Assembly: GCA_030653175.1 (NCBI GenBank)
Contig: JAURZV010000002.1
Location: forward strand, 49,106 to 113,105
Direction: 5' to 3'
Source: Methylobacter sp.
GTDB lineage: Bacteria; Pseudomonadota; Gammaproteobacteria; Methylococcales; Methylomonadaceae
Length of the DNA stretch: 64,000 bases
In this document: piece by piece, positions 1-8,306 of the stretch
Numbering within the stretch: the first letter of the stretch is position 1
How the letters are laid out: each line of letters starts with the position of its first letter
Notes under the pieces: model-generated
Databases searched by the model: none
What the model was told of the DNA's origin: nothing
The model's input: the letters and a program-made list of their open reading frames with translations, nothing else
Position numbers and translations under genes: made by a program

Positions 1-336
1 GATCAAACTTTATCCCACTTGAGTCTGGCCTTAACCCATTATCGCGACGACGCCTGCGCGCTTAGAAACAATGCAGAGCAAATCCGCGGCGAGATCAATA
101 ATGTATTGGTAGCCTTGCAGTTTCAGGATCGCGTCAGTCAGATATTAATGCAAGTTGAAAATAACTTGCTGAATCTGCAAAAAACCATTGAAAAGATACA
201 ACAGCAAGGCAGTAATCGCGACGGCAATATGCTCCGGGTCGATGAAGCCGTAGAGCATATAGAAGAAAACTACAAGTCGGTTAGCTCGCGGCCTGATCAT
301 GTGCCGGACAGCTCGGACGAGTTAACTTTTTTTTAA
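1..336 (+). CDS. Chemotaxis protein, C-terminal part (5' end outside window)
   Basis: The frame is open from base 1 with no stop, so the internal TTG at 19 is probably not the start and the gene begins upstream of the window. The visible 111 codons hold a short helical stretch with the motif ALQFQDRVSQIL. I associate this motif with short methyl-accepting-type proteins that precede cheY in gammaproteobacterial chemotaxis operons. The tail is polar and ends in ELTFF. It lies 34 bp before cheY on the same strand, which fits one operon. The receptor assignment is inference, because the signalling hairpin, if any, lies outside the window. Confidence 0.6.
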   Translation, partial: DQTLSHLSLALTHYRDDACALRNNAEQIRGEINNVLVALQFQDRVSQILMQVENNLLNLQKTIEKIQQQGSNRDGNMLRVDEAVEHIEENYKSVSSRPDHVPDSSDELTFF

Positions 337-370
337 TCGCTTTTTTTAATACAAAGGTAGGCTTTTACTT

Positions 371-739
371 ATGGCGAAAACAATTTTGATCGTGGACGAC
401 TCCGCTTCTATGCGACAGGTGGTCGGCATTGCCTTAAAAGGCGCAGGTTATGAAGTAATCGAAGCCTGTGACGGCAAAGACGCGTTAAGCAAGCTGACCG
501 GCGTTAAAATTCATTTGATCGTCAGTGACATTAATATGCCGGTTATGGACGGCATTGCCTTTGTTAAAGCGGTTAAACAGCTCGACAATTACAAATTTAC
601 TCCCATCATTATGCTGACAACTGAAATGGAAGATGATAAAAAACGCGCGGCTAAAGAAGCCGGTGCTAAAGCCTGGGTAACCAAACCCTTTCAGCCACCT
701 ATCTTACTCGCGGCCGTTGCCAAATTAGTGCTGCCTTAA
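371..739 (+). CDS. cheY: CheY chemotaxis response regulator
   Basis: A single receiver domain of 122 residues, the usual CheY length, with no output domain. The conserved residues are all present: acidic pair D9-D10, phospho-acceptor D53 (in VSDINMP), T83 and K105 (TKPF). It should accept phosphate from the CheA encoded downstream and bind the flagellar motor or another output. The start is ATG. It sits in a same-strand run with the STAS protein and cheA, consistent with a dedicated chemotaxis operon. Confidence 0.95.
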   Translation: MAKTILIVDDSASMRQVVGIALKGAGYEVIEACDGKDALSKLTGVKIHLIVSDINMPVMDGIAFVKAVKQLDNYKFTPIIMLTTEMEDDKKRAAKEAGAKAWVTKPFQPPILLAAVAKLVLP

Positions 740-764
740 CCTTATCCCTTATTTGAGAGATGTC

Positions 765-1097
765 ATGACCGCAAAAGCCAAGAAAAACGACGGGATACTG
801 TGTATGCCTATTATGGATGACATGACTATCTACAACGCACAGTCGCTAAAAGAAACCCTGTTAGGCTATTGCCATGCCGGTACACAGGAGTTGCAACTTG
901 ATTTGTCGGCTGTTACCGAAATAGACAGCGCAGGCTTGCAGTTATTGCTGTTGTTAAAGGCTGAAGCGCAAAAACGCGGATTTACCCTGCGCTTGCTTAG
1001 GCATAGCGAAGCGGTGATTGAGGTTTTTGAGCTGCTTAAACTCGGTACCTATTTTGGCGACCCCATTGTTTTCCCCGCTAATTGGAAAAAATCATGA
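765..1097 (+). CDS. STAS-domain protein (anti-sigma antagonist type) of chemotaxis operon
   Basis: A 110-residue STAS-domain protein with the core motif EIDSAGLQLLLLL; the serine after ASP-like acidic residue is the site phosphorylated in SpoIIAA-type proteins. I chose ATG 765 because a GAGAGA ribosome-binding sequence lies just before it; an in-frame TTG at 753 gives four extra residues. Its stop overlaps the cheA start (ATGA), suggesting translational coupling. Such proteins accompany cheA in several chemotaxis-like operons, where they may tune signalling; the partner here is not shown by the sequence. Confidence 0.85.
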   Translation: MTAKAKKNDGILCMPIMDDMTIYNAQSLKETLLGYCHAGTQELQLDLSAVTEIDSAGLQLLLLLKAEAQKRGFTLRLLRHSEAVIEVFELLKLGTYFGDPIVFPANWKKS

Positions 1098-3283
1098 GCG
1101 ATATAAATCCCGCCTTGGAAACCTTTGCCCAGGAAGTTGACGAATTACTGGCGGCCATGGAAGAAGCCTTGTTAGGTTTGGAAGGGACGCCTGATGACGT
1201 CGATTGCATCAACAGTATTTTTCGCGCCATGCATACCATCAAAGGCTCTTCAGGATTGTTCGGTTTTGACGATGTGGTCGCCTTCACCCATGAAGCCGAA
1301 ACTGTATTAGATCGGGTCAGAAATGGCGAGCGAGCGATTGACGCCGAACTTATCTCTGTTTTGTTAGCCTGTAAAGACCACACGGCACAGATCATTCAAC
1401 ATTTTCTTTTCAACGAAGACGAATCGCTGCCGGAGTCGCTGCAACAACAAAGTCAGGCGCTGATTGCCCAATTAACAGGTCAATCGACTGCTGCCGGCGG
1501 AATGCCCTCGACGCAACAGGAAAAAGCCGATCATTTTGAAGTTGACGACAATACCACGGATAGCAGCGACAACTGGGTTATCAGCCTGGTTTTCAAACAA
1601 AACGCGCTACGCAACGGCATGGATCCGTTATCGTTTATTCGCTATTTGCAAACGCTGGGCAAAATCATTGAAGTGATTATTACCATGCCGACGCTTCCTC
1701 GTATAGAGGATATGGATCCCGAAGACTGTTATCTTAATTTTAAAATAGCCTTTAACAGCAGTGCGGATAAGAAAACCATAGAAGACGTTTTTGAGTTTGC
1801 CGAAGATGATTGCGATATTTATATTTTGCCGCCCAATTCCAGACAGGAACATTACCTACAGTTGCTGGCGGATTTGCCGGAAGATCAGGTTAAACGCTTA
1901 GGCGAAATGCTTGTTGAGATCGGCGCCTTGACTGAAAAAGAAGTCGCGCACATGCTCCACGAACAGCATGACGACGATAATACCGAGACGAAACCTCTCG
2001 GTGAAATGCTGGTAGATAAAAATATTTTGCAGCAACCTGTCATAGAACAGGCGCTTAAAAAACAAGAAGCAGTCAAACAAAAAATCAACAAGGAATCCAA
2101 TTATATTCGGGTAGATGCCGCCAAGCTGGGTTATCTGATTAATCTGGTCGGCGAGTTGGTGATTTCAGGCGCCGCGATGCGGTTGATGGTCGATAAGCAC
2201 GGCTTATCCGATGTCGATGATGTCGCCTCGACCATGAGCGGTTTGGTGGAAGATATACGCGACACTGCATTGCAATTGCGTATGGTGCAAATTGGCGAGA
2301 CCTTTATGCGCTTCCAAAGAGTGGTGCATGATGTCAGCAAGGAATTGGGCAAGCAAATTCAATTGCAAATCACCGGAGGTGAATCCGAATTGGATAAAAC
2401 CGTAGTGGAAAAAATCAATGATCCGCTGACCCATCTGGTGCGCAATTCGCTCGATCATGGCATCGAAACGCCCGCAGAGCGAATGCGGGCAGGCAAGCCT
2501 GAGAAAGGCGCCATACAGCTGAATGCCTATCATGACTCGGGACGCATCGTGATCCAGATCAGCGATGACGGCAAAGGCCTGGATTCTGAGAAAATCGTCG
2601 CCAAAGCGGTAGCTAAAGGGCTGATTAAACCGGATCAAGTGCTCAGCAAGAGCGAGATTTACAACCTTATTTTCGAACCCGGCTTAAGCACTAAAGAAGA
2701 GGCCAGCAACCTGTCCGGCCGGGGCGTCGGCATGGATGTGGTCAAGCGCAATATCGAAGCATTGCGCGGCAGCGTCTCCGTCGATAGCGAGTTGGGGCAA
2801 GGCACCACGGTAACGATACACTTGCCGTTGACGCTGGCGATTATTGATGGCTTTATGGTGGAAGCGCAAAAGGAACGCTACATCATTCCGCTGAGCATGG
2901 TCGAAGAATGTGTCGAAATGAGCAGCGATGCATGGCAAATTGATGAAGTTCAGCATTATGTCAATTTGCGCGGTCAAATTTTACCCTATTTACGCTTGGG
3001 CGATTTTTTCCATAAGAATAAAAAACACACTCATACGCAGCGGGAAAGTCTCGTCGTCGTACGTTTTGGCGAGGCAAAAGCGGGTTTTGTTGTGGATGAA
3101 TTACACGGCGAAAATCAAACCGTGATAAAACCCCTCGGCAAGCTGTTTGAGAATCTTAACGGCATTGGCGGTGCAACCGTGCTGGGTAGTGGAGATGTCG
3201 CGTTAATTCTTGATGTGCAGGGGCTTATTCAACACGCGAAAAAGCGGGTAAATCCCACTTTGGCATTGTCATCGAGTGTTTAA
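1094..3283 (+). CDS. cheA: CheA chemotaxis histidine kinase
   Basis: A 729-residue cytoplasmic histidine kinase. The N-terminal HPt domain carries the phosphorylatable H47 in AMHTIKGSSG. A middle region (about 150-340) contains GEMLVEIGALTEKEV and GEMLVDKNIL, two similar helical repeats that resemble the MshEN-like repeats of type II secretion ATPases rather than a classical P2 domain. The dimerisation segment follows, then the ATPase with its N box (HLVRNSLDHG, about 447) and glycine boxes (DDGKGLD about 491, GRGVGMDVV about 542), and a C-terminal CheW-like domain (about 580-729). The start at 1094 overlaps the STAS stop; an in-frame TTG at 1082 is less likely. It should phosphorylate CheY under control of the nearby MCPs. 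Confidence 0.95.
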   Translation: MSDINPALETFAQEVDELLAAMEEALLGLEGTPDDVDCINSIFRAMHTIKGSSGLFGFDDVVAFTHEAETVLDRVRNGERAIDAELISVLLACKDHTAQIIQHFLFNEDESLPESLQQQSQALIAQLTGQSTAAGGMPSTQQEKADHFEVDDNTTDSSDNWVISLVFKQNALRNGMDPLSFIRYLQTLGKIIEVIITMPTLPRIEDMDPEDCYLNFKIAFNSSADKKTIEDVFEFAEDDCDIYILPPNSRQEHYLQLLADLPEDQVKRLGEMLVEIGALTEKEVAHMLHEQHDDDNTETKPLGEMLVDKNILQQPVIEQALKKQEAVKQKINKESNYIRVDAAKLGYLINLVGELVISGAAMRLMVDKHGLSDVDDVASTMSGLVEDIRDTALQLRMVQIGETFMRFQRVVHDVSKELGKQIQLQITGGESELDKTVVEKINDPLTHLVRNSLDHGIETPAERMRAGKPEKGAIQLNAYHDSGRIVIQISDDGKGLDSEKIVAKAVAKGLIKPDQVLSKSEIYNLIFEPGLSTKEEASNLSGRGVGMDVVKRNIEALRGSVSVDSELGQGTTVTIHLPLTLAIIDGFMVEAQKERYIIPLSMVEECVEMSSDAWQIDEVQHYVNLRGQILPYLRLGDFFHKNKKHTHTQRESLVVVRFGEAKAGFVVDELHGENQTVIKPLGKLFENLNGIGGATVLGSGDVALILDVQGLIQHAKKRVNPTLALSSSV

Positions 3284-3308
3284 AGTCAATAATAAGCAAA
3301 GGTACGTT

Positions 3309-3362
3309 ATGAATATTAACGATTTAAAAACAAGAATATCAACGGGAATTTTACTATGCTAA
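3309..3362 (+). pseudogene. Orphan 17-codon MCP N-terminus upstream of the MCP gene
   Basis: An ATG preceded by an AAAGG-type ribosome site opens a 17-codon frame, MNINDLKTRISTGILLC. It closely resembles the N-terminus of the second MCP at 5643 (MNIKDLSIKTKILTGALL). It ends at a stop that overlaps the real MCP start at 3356 in another frame. This looks like the leftover start of an ancestral receptor whose body was replaced by recombination, or like a leader peptide coupled to the MCP. The similarity is visible; the history is inference. Confidence 0.55.
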
Positions 3363-5035
3363 ATAACCTCACTATCAAAGCCCGCCTGATTTTTGTTGTG
3401 GGCCTTATGTCCTTGCTTGCTATCGCATTGGGGGCGCTTGGCCTGAACGGGATGAAAAAAGCCAATGAAGGTTTGCTCACCGTTTATGCGGATCGTACCG
3501 TTCCGATGGGGCAGTTGGGCGAAATCAAAGCAAAATTGCTGGGCAATCGTCTTGCCATTACCAATGCCCTGGTGTTCAAGGATGAAAATCAGAAAAACAT
3601 CGAACTTGTCAGGAAAAATATTCAAGATATTAACAGGATATGGGATGAGTACATGGCAACCACCTTGACTGTGGAAGAAAAGAAACTGGCCGACAAGTTT
3701 TCAAAGGATCGTAAGCGATTTGTTGTTGAAGGGTTAAACCCTACCATGGAATATCTGGCTGCCGGAAATACCGAAGCGGTAGAGCAAGCTATCAGAGAGT
3801 CTGTGCGCCCATTATTTGTACCCGTCTCAGAAGGCATAGACGCGTTGACGCAGTTACAGTTGGATGTCGCCAAACAGGAATATGACGCCGCTCAAATTCG
3901 GTATGAAGATAATCGTCTTATTTCGATCATTCTTTTGGTGGTGGGGTTGTTACTGTCAATGTTTATCGGTCTTATGCTGGTACGTGGTATTTCGCGCTCC
4001 CTATTTGCGATGCAACAGTTTGCCGAGTCTTTAGCGAAAGGCGACCTGACCGCGCGCATTGACCTTGACCAAAACGATGAAATCGGGATTTTGGCTCAAG
4101 CAATGACAGGCATGCGCGATCAGCTTAGCGATGTCGTGCAGCAAGTTCGCACCAATTCCGACGCTTTAGGCAGCGCCTCACAGGAAATCAGCTCAACTGC
4201 CCAATCCATCAGTCAAAGCGCTACCGAACAGGCCTCAGGCGTTGAACAAACTACGGCTTCTATTGAGGAGTTGAGTGCATCGGTCAAACAAAATGCTGAT
4301 AACGCCAAGCTAACCAATGGCATGGCAACGACCGCAGCGGCAGAAGCCGCCAATGGCGGACAAGCGGTAAAACGCACGGTGGAGGCGATGAAGGAAATTG
4401 CTGAAAAAATCAGCCTGATTGAAGATATTGCCTATAAAACCAATTTGTTATCGCTCAATGCTGCGATTGAAGCGGCCTTGGCCGGCGAACACGGCAAAGG
4501 CTTTACCGTGGTTGCCGCAGAGGTAAGAAAACTGGCCGAAAACAGCCGGATAACCGCGCAAGAGATCAATAGTTTGGCTAAAAACAGCGTCAAGATTGCC
4601 GAAGATGCGGGTAATCTGTTGGAGCAAATGGTACCCAACATTCAGAAAACCGCCGATCTGGTCGAAGAAATTACCGCGTCTTCAGAAGAACAGGCGCAAG
4701 GCATCGGCCAAATCAGCGATGCAGTCGGTCAACTGGATAAGGCGGCGCAGCAAAATGCATCGGGTTCGGAACAGCTTGCCGCCACCGCGGAAGAACTGAG
4801 CGGCCAAGCCATGCAATTGCAACAGGTTATGGCGTTCTTTAAAGTGGATGCAAACCAAGGCCGCACCGCTAAAGTTCAACCGGCTCAGTCTACCAAGCAG
4901 ATACTTGCAAACAAAAAAACAGCACCTTATTTTACTTCGGTCGGGTCTTTTCCGGTAACGCCTAAGCCTGCGCCGACCGGCAAGGCAGCAGGAGTCAAAC
5001 CTGAATTTAATGAGCACGATTTTGAACGATTTTGA
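3356..5035 (+). CDS. Methyl-accepting chemotaxis protein with 4HB sensor domain
   Basis: A 559-residue transmembrane chemoreceptor. TM1 is at about 10-28, followed by a periplasmic four-helix-bundle-type domain to about 185, TM2 at about 188-208, a HAMP linker, and the cytoplasmic methylation and signalling bundle. The hairpin tip reads NAAIEAALAGEHGKG. In almost all MCPs the residue at L375 is arginine (R388 in E. coli Tsr, a trimer-of-dimers contact). The C-terminus ends in DFERF, which could be a CheR/CheB docking pentapeptide. From about residue 260 on it is nearly identical to the MCP at 5643, suggesting duplication or gene conversion. It lies between cheA and cheW. Confidence 0.93.
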   Translation: MLNNLTIKARLIFVVGLMSLLAIALGALGLNGMKKANEGLLTVYADRTVPMGQLGEIKAKLLGNRLAITNALVFKDENQKNIELVRKNIQDINRIWDEYMATTLTVEEKKLADKFSKDRKRFVVEGLNPTMEYLAAGNTEAVEQAIRESVRPLFVPVSEGIDALTQLQLDVAKQEYDAAQIRYEDNRLISIILLVVGLLLSMFIGLMLVRGISRSLFAMQQFAESLAKGDLTARIDLDQNDEIGILAQAMTGMRDQLSDVVQQVRTNSDALGSASQEISSTAQSISQSATEQASGVEQTTASIEELSASVKQNADNAKLTNGMATTAAAEAANGGQAVKRTVEAMKEIAEKISLIEDIAYKTNLLSLNAAIEAALAGEHGKGFTVVAAEVRKLAENSRITAQEINSLAKNSVKIAEDAGNLLEQMVPNIQKTADLVEEITASSEEQAQGIGQISDAVGQLDKAAQQNASGSEQLAATAEELSGQAMQLQQVMAFFKVDANQGRTAKVQPAQSTKQILANKKTAPYFTSVGSFPVTPKPAPTGKAAGVKPEFNEHDFERF

Positions 5036-5050
5036 CAGGTGGAATGAACC

Positions 5051-5617
5051 ATGAACCAATTAATGCATAAAAATGACAACAAAACCGAGCCAATGGCTCA
5101 GGATCAACTACGCCAGTACCTTACTTTTCAGGCAGGCAATGAGAATCTGGCTATCAGCATTCTGGATGTCAAAGAAATCATCGAAATTAACACGATTACC
5201 GACGTGCCGATGACGCCGGAATATATACGCGGCGTTATCAATCTGCGCGGCAATGTGGTGCCGGTGATTGATTTGTCGGCGCGCCTGGGTCGGCAAAGTA
5301 GCGAAATAACCAAACGCAGTTGTATTGTACTGGTGCAGGTTGAATACAAAGATGATGCCCAGTTATTGGGGATGTTGGTCGATGCCGTTGATGAAATTCT
5401 GGAAATTCCCGAAGTGAACATCATGCCGCCACCTGATTTTGGCGCTGATATTCGGACTGATTTTATTCAGGCAATGGGACGAGTGGGCGACGAGTTTATT
5501 ATTTTGTTGAATATCAATCGTGTGCTTTCGATAAAAGAATTATCTCAGCTCAAACAAGTTGCCGATTACGAAAGCGGCAATGCAAACAAAGAAACTAGCT
5601 TCGCTGCACTAAACTGA
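5051..5617 (+). CDS. cheW: CheW coupling protein
   Basis: A 188-residue single-domain CheW protein that links MCPs to CheA. The typical sequence YLTFQAGNENLAISILDVKEI is followed by MTPEYIRGVINLRGNVVPVIDL, the strands that form the receptor and CheA interface. Start ATG 5051 follows a GGTGGA ribosome site. It sits 15 bp after one MCP and 25 bp before another. A charged N-terminal extension of about 17 residues precedes the domain. Confidence 0.95.
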   Translation: MNQLMHKNDNKTEPMAQDQLRQYLTFQAGNENLAISILDVKEIIEINTITDVPMTPEYIRGVINLRGNVVPVIDLSARLGRQSSEITKRSCIVLVQVEYKDDAQLLGMLVDAVDEILEIPEVNIMPPPDFGADIRTDFIQAMGRVGDEFIILLNINRVLSIKELSQLKQVADYESGNANKETSFAALN

Positions 5618-5642
5618 TACCCCACACAAGGACTCATTTTTT

Positions 5643-7526
5643 ATGAACATAAAAGACTTAAGTATAAAAACCAAGATATTGACCGGAGCGTTACTGTTGG
5701 TGTTGATTACCTGCGGCTTTGGCGTGCTGTCAAAACTTTACATCGGAAAAATATCGGATTCGCTGTTCGGGATTACCGATAACAACGGTAAAGCGGTGGA
5801 ATACGCAACCGGTGTCGAGCGCATGGCGCTGGCAACCATTATGGAAGAAAAAAACTACTTGTTGCAGGAGAAAGATGAAGTTCACCAGCGCGCCGAACAG
5901 AATGTCAAAGAGCTGATGGGGTATCTGGACAAAGTGGACGTAGTGGCAAAGCAATACAAGAACACCGAGTTATTGGAGCAATCGAAAACAGCACGAGAAG
6001 GAACTGCGCAGTATGCCGAGAAATACAGGGCGGGCGTTGCGGCCTTGAAGGCAAACAAGCAATCCGTGGCGGAGATGGTGGAAAATGGCAATTCCGTAGC
6101 GAATGCAGCCGATAACATGCTTAAAAAGCAGGTAAATAATTATAGCGAAGCGATGAAAAAAGGCTTGAGCGCCCAGGAACTTGATCAATATGTCCAGCGT
6201 TATATCATTACGACCAATATTTATGTTAAAGCAATGCAAATCATGCGTGCTGAAAAGGAAGAGGTTAATTACAAGAATCGCGTCGCCTGGAAAAAAATGG
6301 AAGTTTTATTGCCGGAGTTAATGGTCTTATATGACGATCTGCAAAAAATTGTCGTAAAAGAAGATGAACTCAAATTGATTACGGAGGCGCGTAATGGAAC
6401 GCGAAATTACACCGAGTCAGCCAAAAGTTGGATAGAAAACGACAATAAACTGAAGGCTATTTTGGCGGATATGGCGAGTTTGGGCGGCAATGTCATCAAG
6501 CAGGCGCAGGATGCCGAGGGCGCCGGTTACGCCCAGTTAGGCGCGGCGCGCACCGAAGCCGAACAACTGGTCAGTGAAGCCAACAAAATCATTATCGGCA
6601 CCATCATTCTTGCGATAGTGCTGGGCGTTATCATCGCGCTGTTTTTAGCTTCAATGATCACCAAGCCTATTATATTGGGCGTTAAGTTTGCCGAGTCTTT
6701 GTCTCAAGGGGATCTTACGGCACAGATTGATATTGACCAGAAAGATGAGATCGGCGTCTTGGCCAGTGCGCTACAAACCATGCGCGATCAGCTCAGCAGC
6801 GTTGTTCAGCAAGTTCGTACCAATTCCGATGCCTTAGGCAGCGCATCACAGCAAATCAGCGCAACCGCCCAGTCTATCAGCCAAAGTGCGACCGAACAGG
6901 CCTCAGGCGTTGAGCAAACCACCGCTTCCATCGAAGAGTTGAGTGCATCGGTCAAACAAAATGCTGATAACGCCAAAGTAACCAACAGCATGGCGACGAC
7001 CGCAGCGGAAGAAGCCGCTAATGGCGGGCAGGCGGTAAAACGCACGGTAGAGGCGATGAAAGAAATCGCCGATAAAATCGGTTTGATTGAAGATATTGCT
7101 TACAAAACCAATCTGTTGTCACTTAATGCTGCAATTGAAGCGGCGCGTGCGGGTGAACACGGCAAAGGTTTTACCGTAGTGGCTGCCGAGGTAAGAAAAC
7201 TGGCGGAAAACAGCCGGGTAACCGCACAAGAAATCAACAGCTTGGCCAAAAATAGCGTCAAGATTGCCGAAGACGCGGGTATCCTGCTGGAGAAAATGGT
7301 GCCTAATATTCAGAAAACGGCGGATTTGGTCGAAGAAATTACCGCATCTTCGGAAGAACAGGCGCAAGGCATCGGCCAGATCAGTGATGCGGTCGGTCAA
7401 CTGGATAAAGCGGCCCAGCAAAATGCATCGGGTTCGGAGCAACTTGCCGCCACCGCAGAAGAATTGAGCGGCCAAGCCATGCAGTTGCAACAGGTTATGT
7501 CATTCTTTACAGTGGATGATCGTTAA
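5643..7526 (+). CDS. Methyl-accepting chemotaxis protein
   Basis: A 627-residue chemoreceptor. TM1 is at about 12-33, followed by a long helical periplasmic sensor region to about 310, TM2 at about 315-337 and a HAMP domain. The cytoplasmic bundle is almost identical to that of the MCP at 3356. Unlike that gene, its hairpin keeps the canonical arginine (R502 in EAARAGEHGKG). It lacks a C-terminal docking pentapeptide and ends in TVDDR. It is the last gene of the che run on this strand, followed by a short palindromic hairpin. Confidence 0.93.
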   Translation: MNIKDLSIKTKILTGALLLVLITCGFGVLSKLYIGKISDSLFGITDNNGKAVEYATGVERMALATIMEEKNYLLQEKDEVHQRAEQNVKELMGYLDKVDVVAKQYKNTELLEQSKTAREGTAQYAEKYRAGVAALKANKQSVAEMVENGNSVANAADNMLKKQVNNYSEAMKKGLSAQELDQYVQRYIITTNIYVKAMQIMRAEKEEVNYKNRVAWKKMEVLLPELMVLYDDLQKIVVKEDELKLITEARNGTRNYTESAKSWIENDNKLKAILADMASLGGNVIKQAQDAEGAGYAQLGAARTEAEQLVSEANKIIIGTIILAIVLGVIIALFLASMITKPIILGVKFAESLSQGDLTAQIDIDQKDEIGVLASALQTMRDQLSSVVQQVRTNSDALGSASQQISATAQSISQSATEQASGVEQTTASIEELSASVKQNADNAKVTNSMATTAAEEAANGGQAVKRTVEAMKEIADKIGLIEDIAYKTNLLSLNAAIEAARAGEHGKGFTVVAAEVRKLAENSRVTAQEINSLAKNSVKIAEDAGILLEKMVPNIQKTADLVEEITASSEEQAQGIGQISDAVGQLDKAAQQNASGSEQLAATAEELSGQAMQLQQVMSFFTVDDR

Positions 7527-7550
7527 TTTTGTTGGGTTATCGTTGGCATT

Positions 7551-7577
7551 GTTTCCACGCACGAAGCGTGGGAACGA
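7551..7577. repeat. Short palindromic repeat (GTTCCCACGC family)
   Basis: An inverted repeat with arms GTTTCCACGC and GCGTGGGAAC and a 7-base centre. The same family occurs at 12,578-12,648, 18,346-18,484, 22,147-22,174 and (related) 56,774-56,799. It may act as a terminator for the chemotaxis operon, but it has no T tract. Confidence 0.8.
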
Positions 7578-7610
7578 TAAAAACCACCACTAAAACGGGA
7601 GTATAAAACC

Positions 7611-7823
7611 ATGCAAGCCACATTAAATATAGATGATAAATTATTCGAAGAAGCCGCTAAACTTGCTGTGACTGAAAATCAAAGCCAATTAGTAGAAATA
7701 GCTTTAAGTGAGTTTATTAGAAATCATCAACTAGCTCAAAAGCGTGATGTGCGTGATTTGGTCGGCAAAGTTGAAATCGCTCCTGACTATGATTATAAAA
7801 AATTGCGTACAGGCGAACGATGA
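7611..7823 (+). CDS. VapB-type antitoxin
   Basis: A 70-residue protein with an N-terminal ribbon-helix-helix-like segment (MQATLNIDDKLFEEAAKLA, then a helix) and a polar C-terminal tail ending in YDYKKLRTGER. This is the layout of VapB antitoxins of the type II family with a DUF2191-like fold. It overlaps the VapC-like toxin start by 4 bp. A GGGAGT ribosome site precedes the ATG. The toxin it would neutralise is frameshifted, so it may now be orphaned. Confidence 0.8.
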   Translation: MQATLNIDDKLFEEAAKLAVTENQSQLVEIALSEFIRNHQLAQKRDVRDLVGKVEIAPDYDYKKLRTGER

Positions 7824-8231
7824 ACCGTTATCTTGTCGATACTTCGGTATGGATAGATTTTTTTAGGCAACGCAAGACCTCCGGCGTTGATGAGTTTTAC
7901 CGGATATTAGACTGCGGCGCTCACTATGGTATTACTGAACTTATCTATCAAGAGGTTATACAAGGCGGGTTAAGCGAAAAAGACTTTACACGCCTTGCCG
8001 ATTATTTAGGCATGCAAACATTTTTTCAGCCTAAGTATCATCCTGAAACGTATAGACAAGCGGCACAAAATTTATTTCGCTTGTCGCCGTAAAGGTATAA
8101 CAATTCGTAGCACGATAGACTGTTTAATCGCTCAAACGGCTATCGAACACGATTTAATTTTACTGCACAGTGATAAAGATTTTGAACATATTGCTGAGAT
8201 TTTTCCTGCGCTAAAGCTTTATAACGTATAG
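7820..8231 (+). pseudogene. VapC-like PIN-domain toxin, frameshifted
   Basis: The first frame (7820-8092) encodes the PIN N-terminus with the first catalytic aspartate in VDTSVWIDFFR. It stops early after NLFRLSP. A second frame then continues the family sequence to TAG 8231: CRRKGITIRSTIDCLIAQ, then HSDKDF, which carry the remaining catalytic aspartates. Restoring two bases near 8084 would join the two halves as ...FRLCRRKG.... The natural reading is a 2-bp deletion that inactivates the RNase; programmed frameshifting is possible but nothing supports it. The VapB gene remains intact. Confidence 0.8.
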
Positions 8232-8306
8232 CAAAGCGGGTTACAGTAAGTCAGTTCTGCGCAAAAATTTTAAATTATTTGTTCCATTCCCAAGAAAAAA
8301 CATCCC

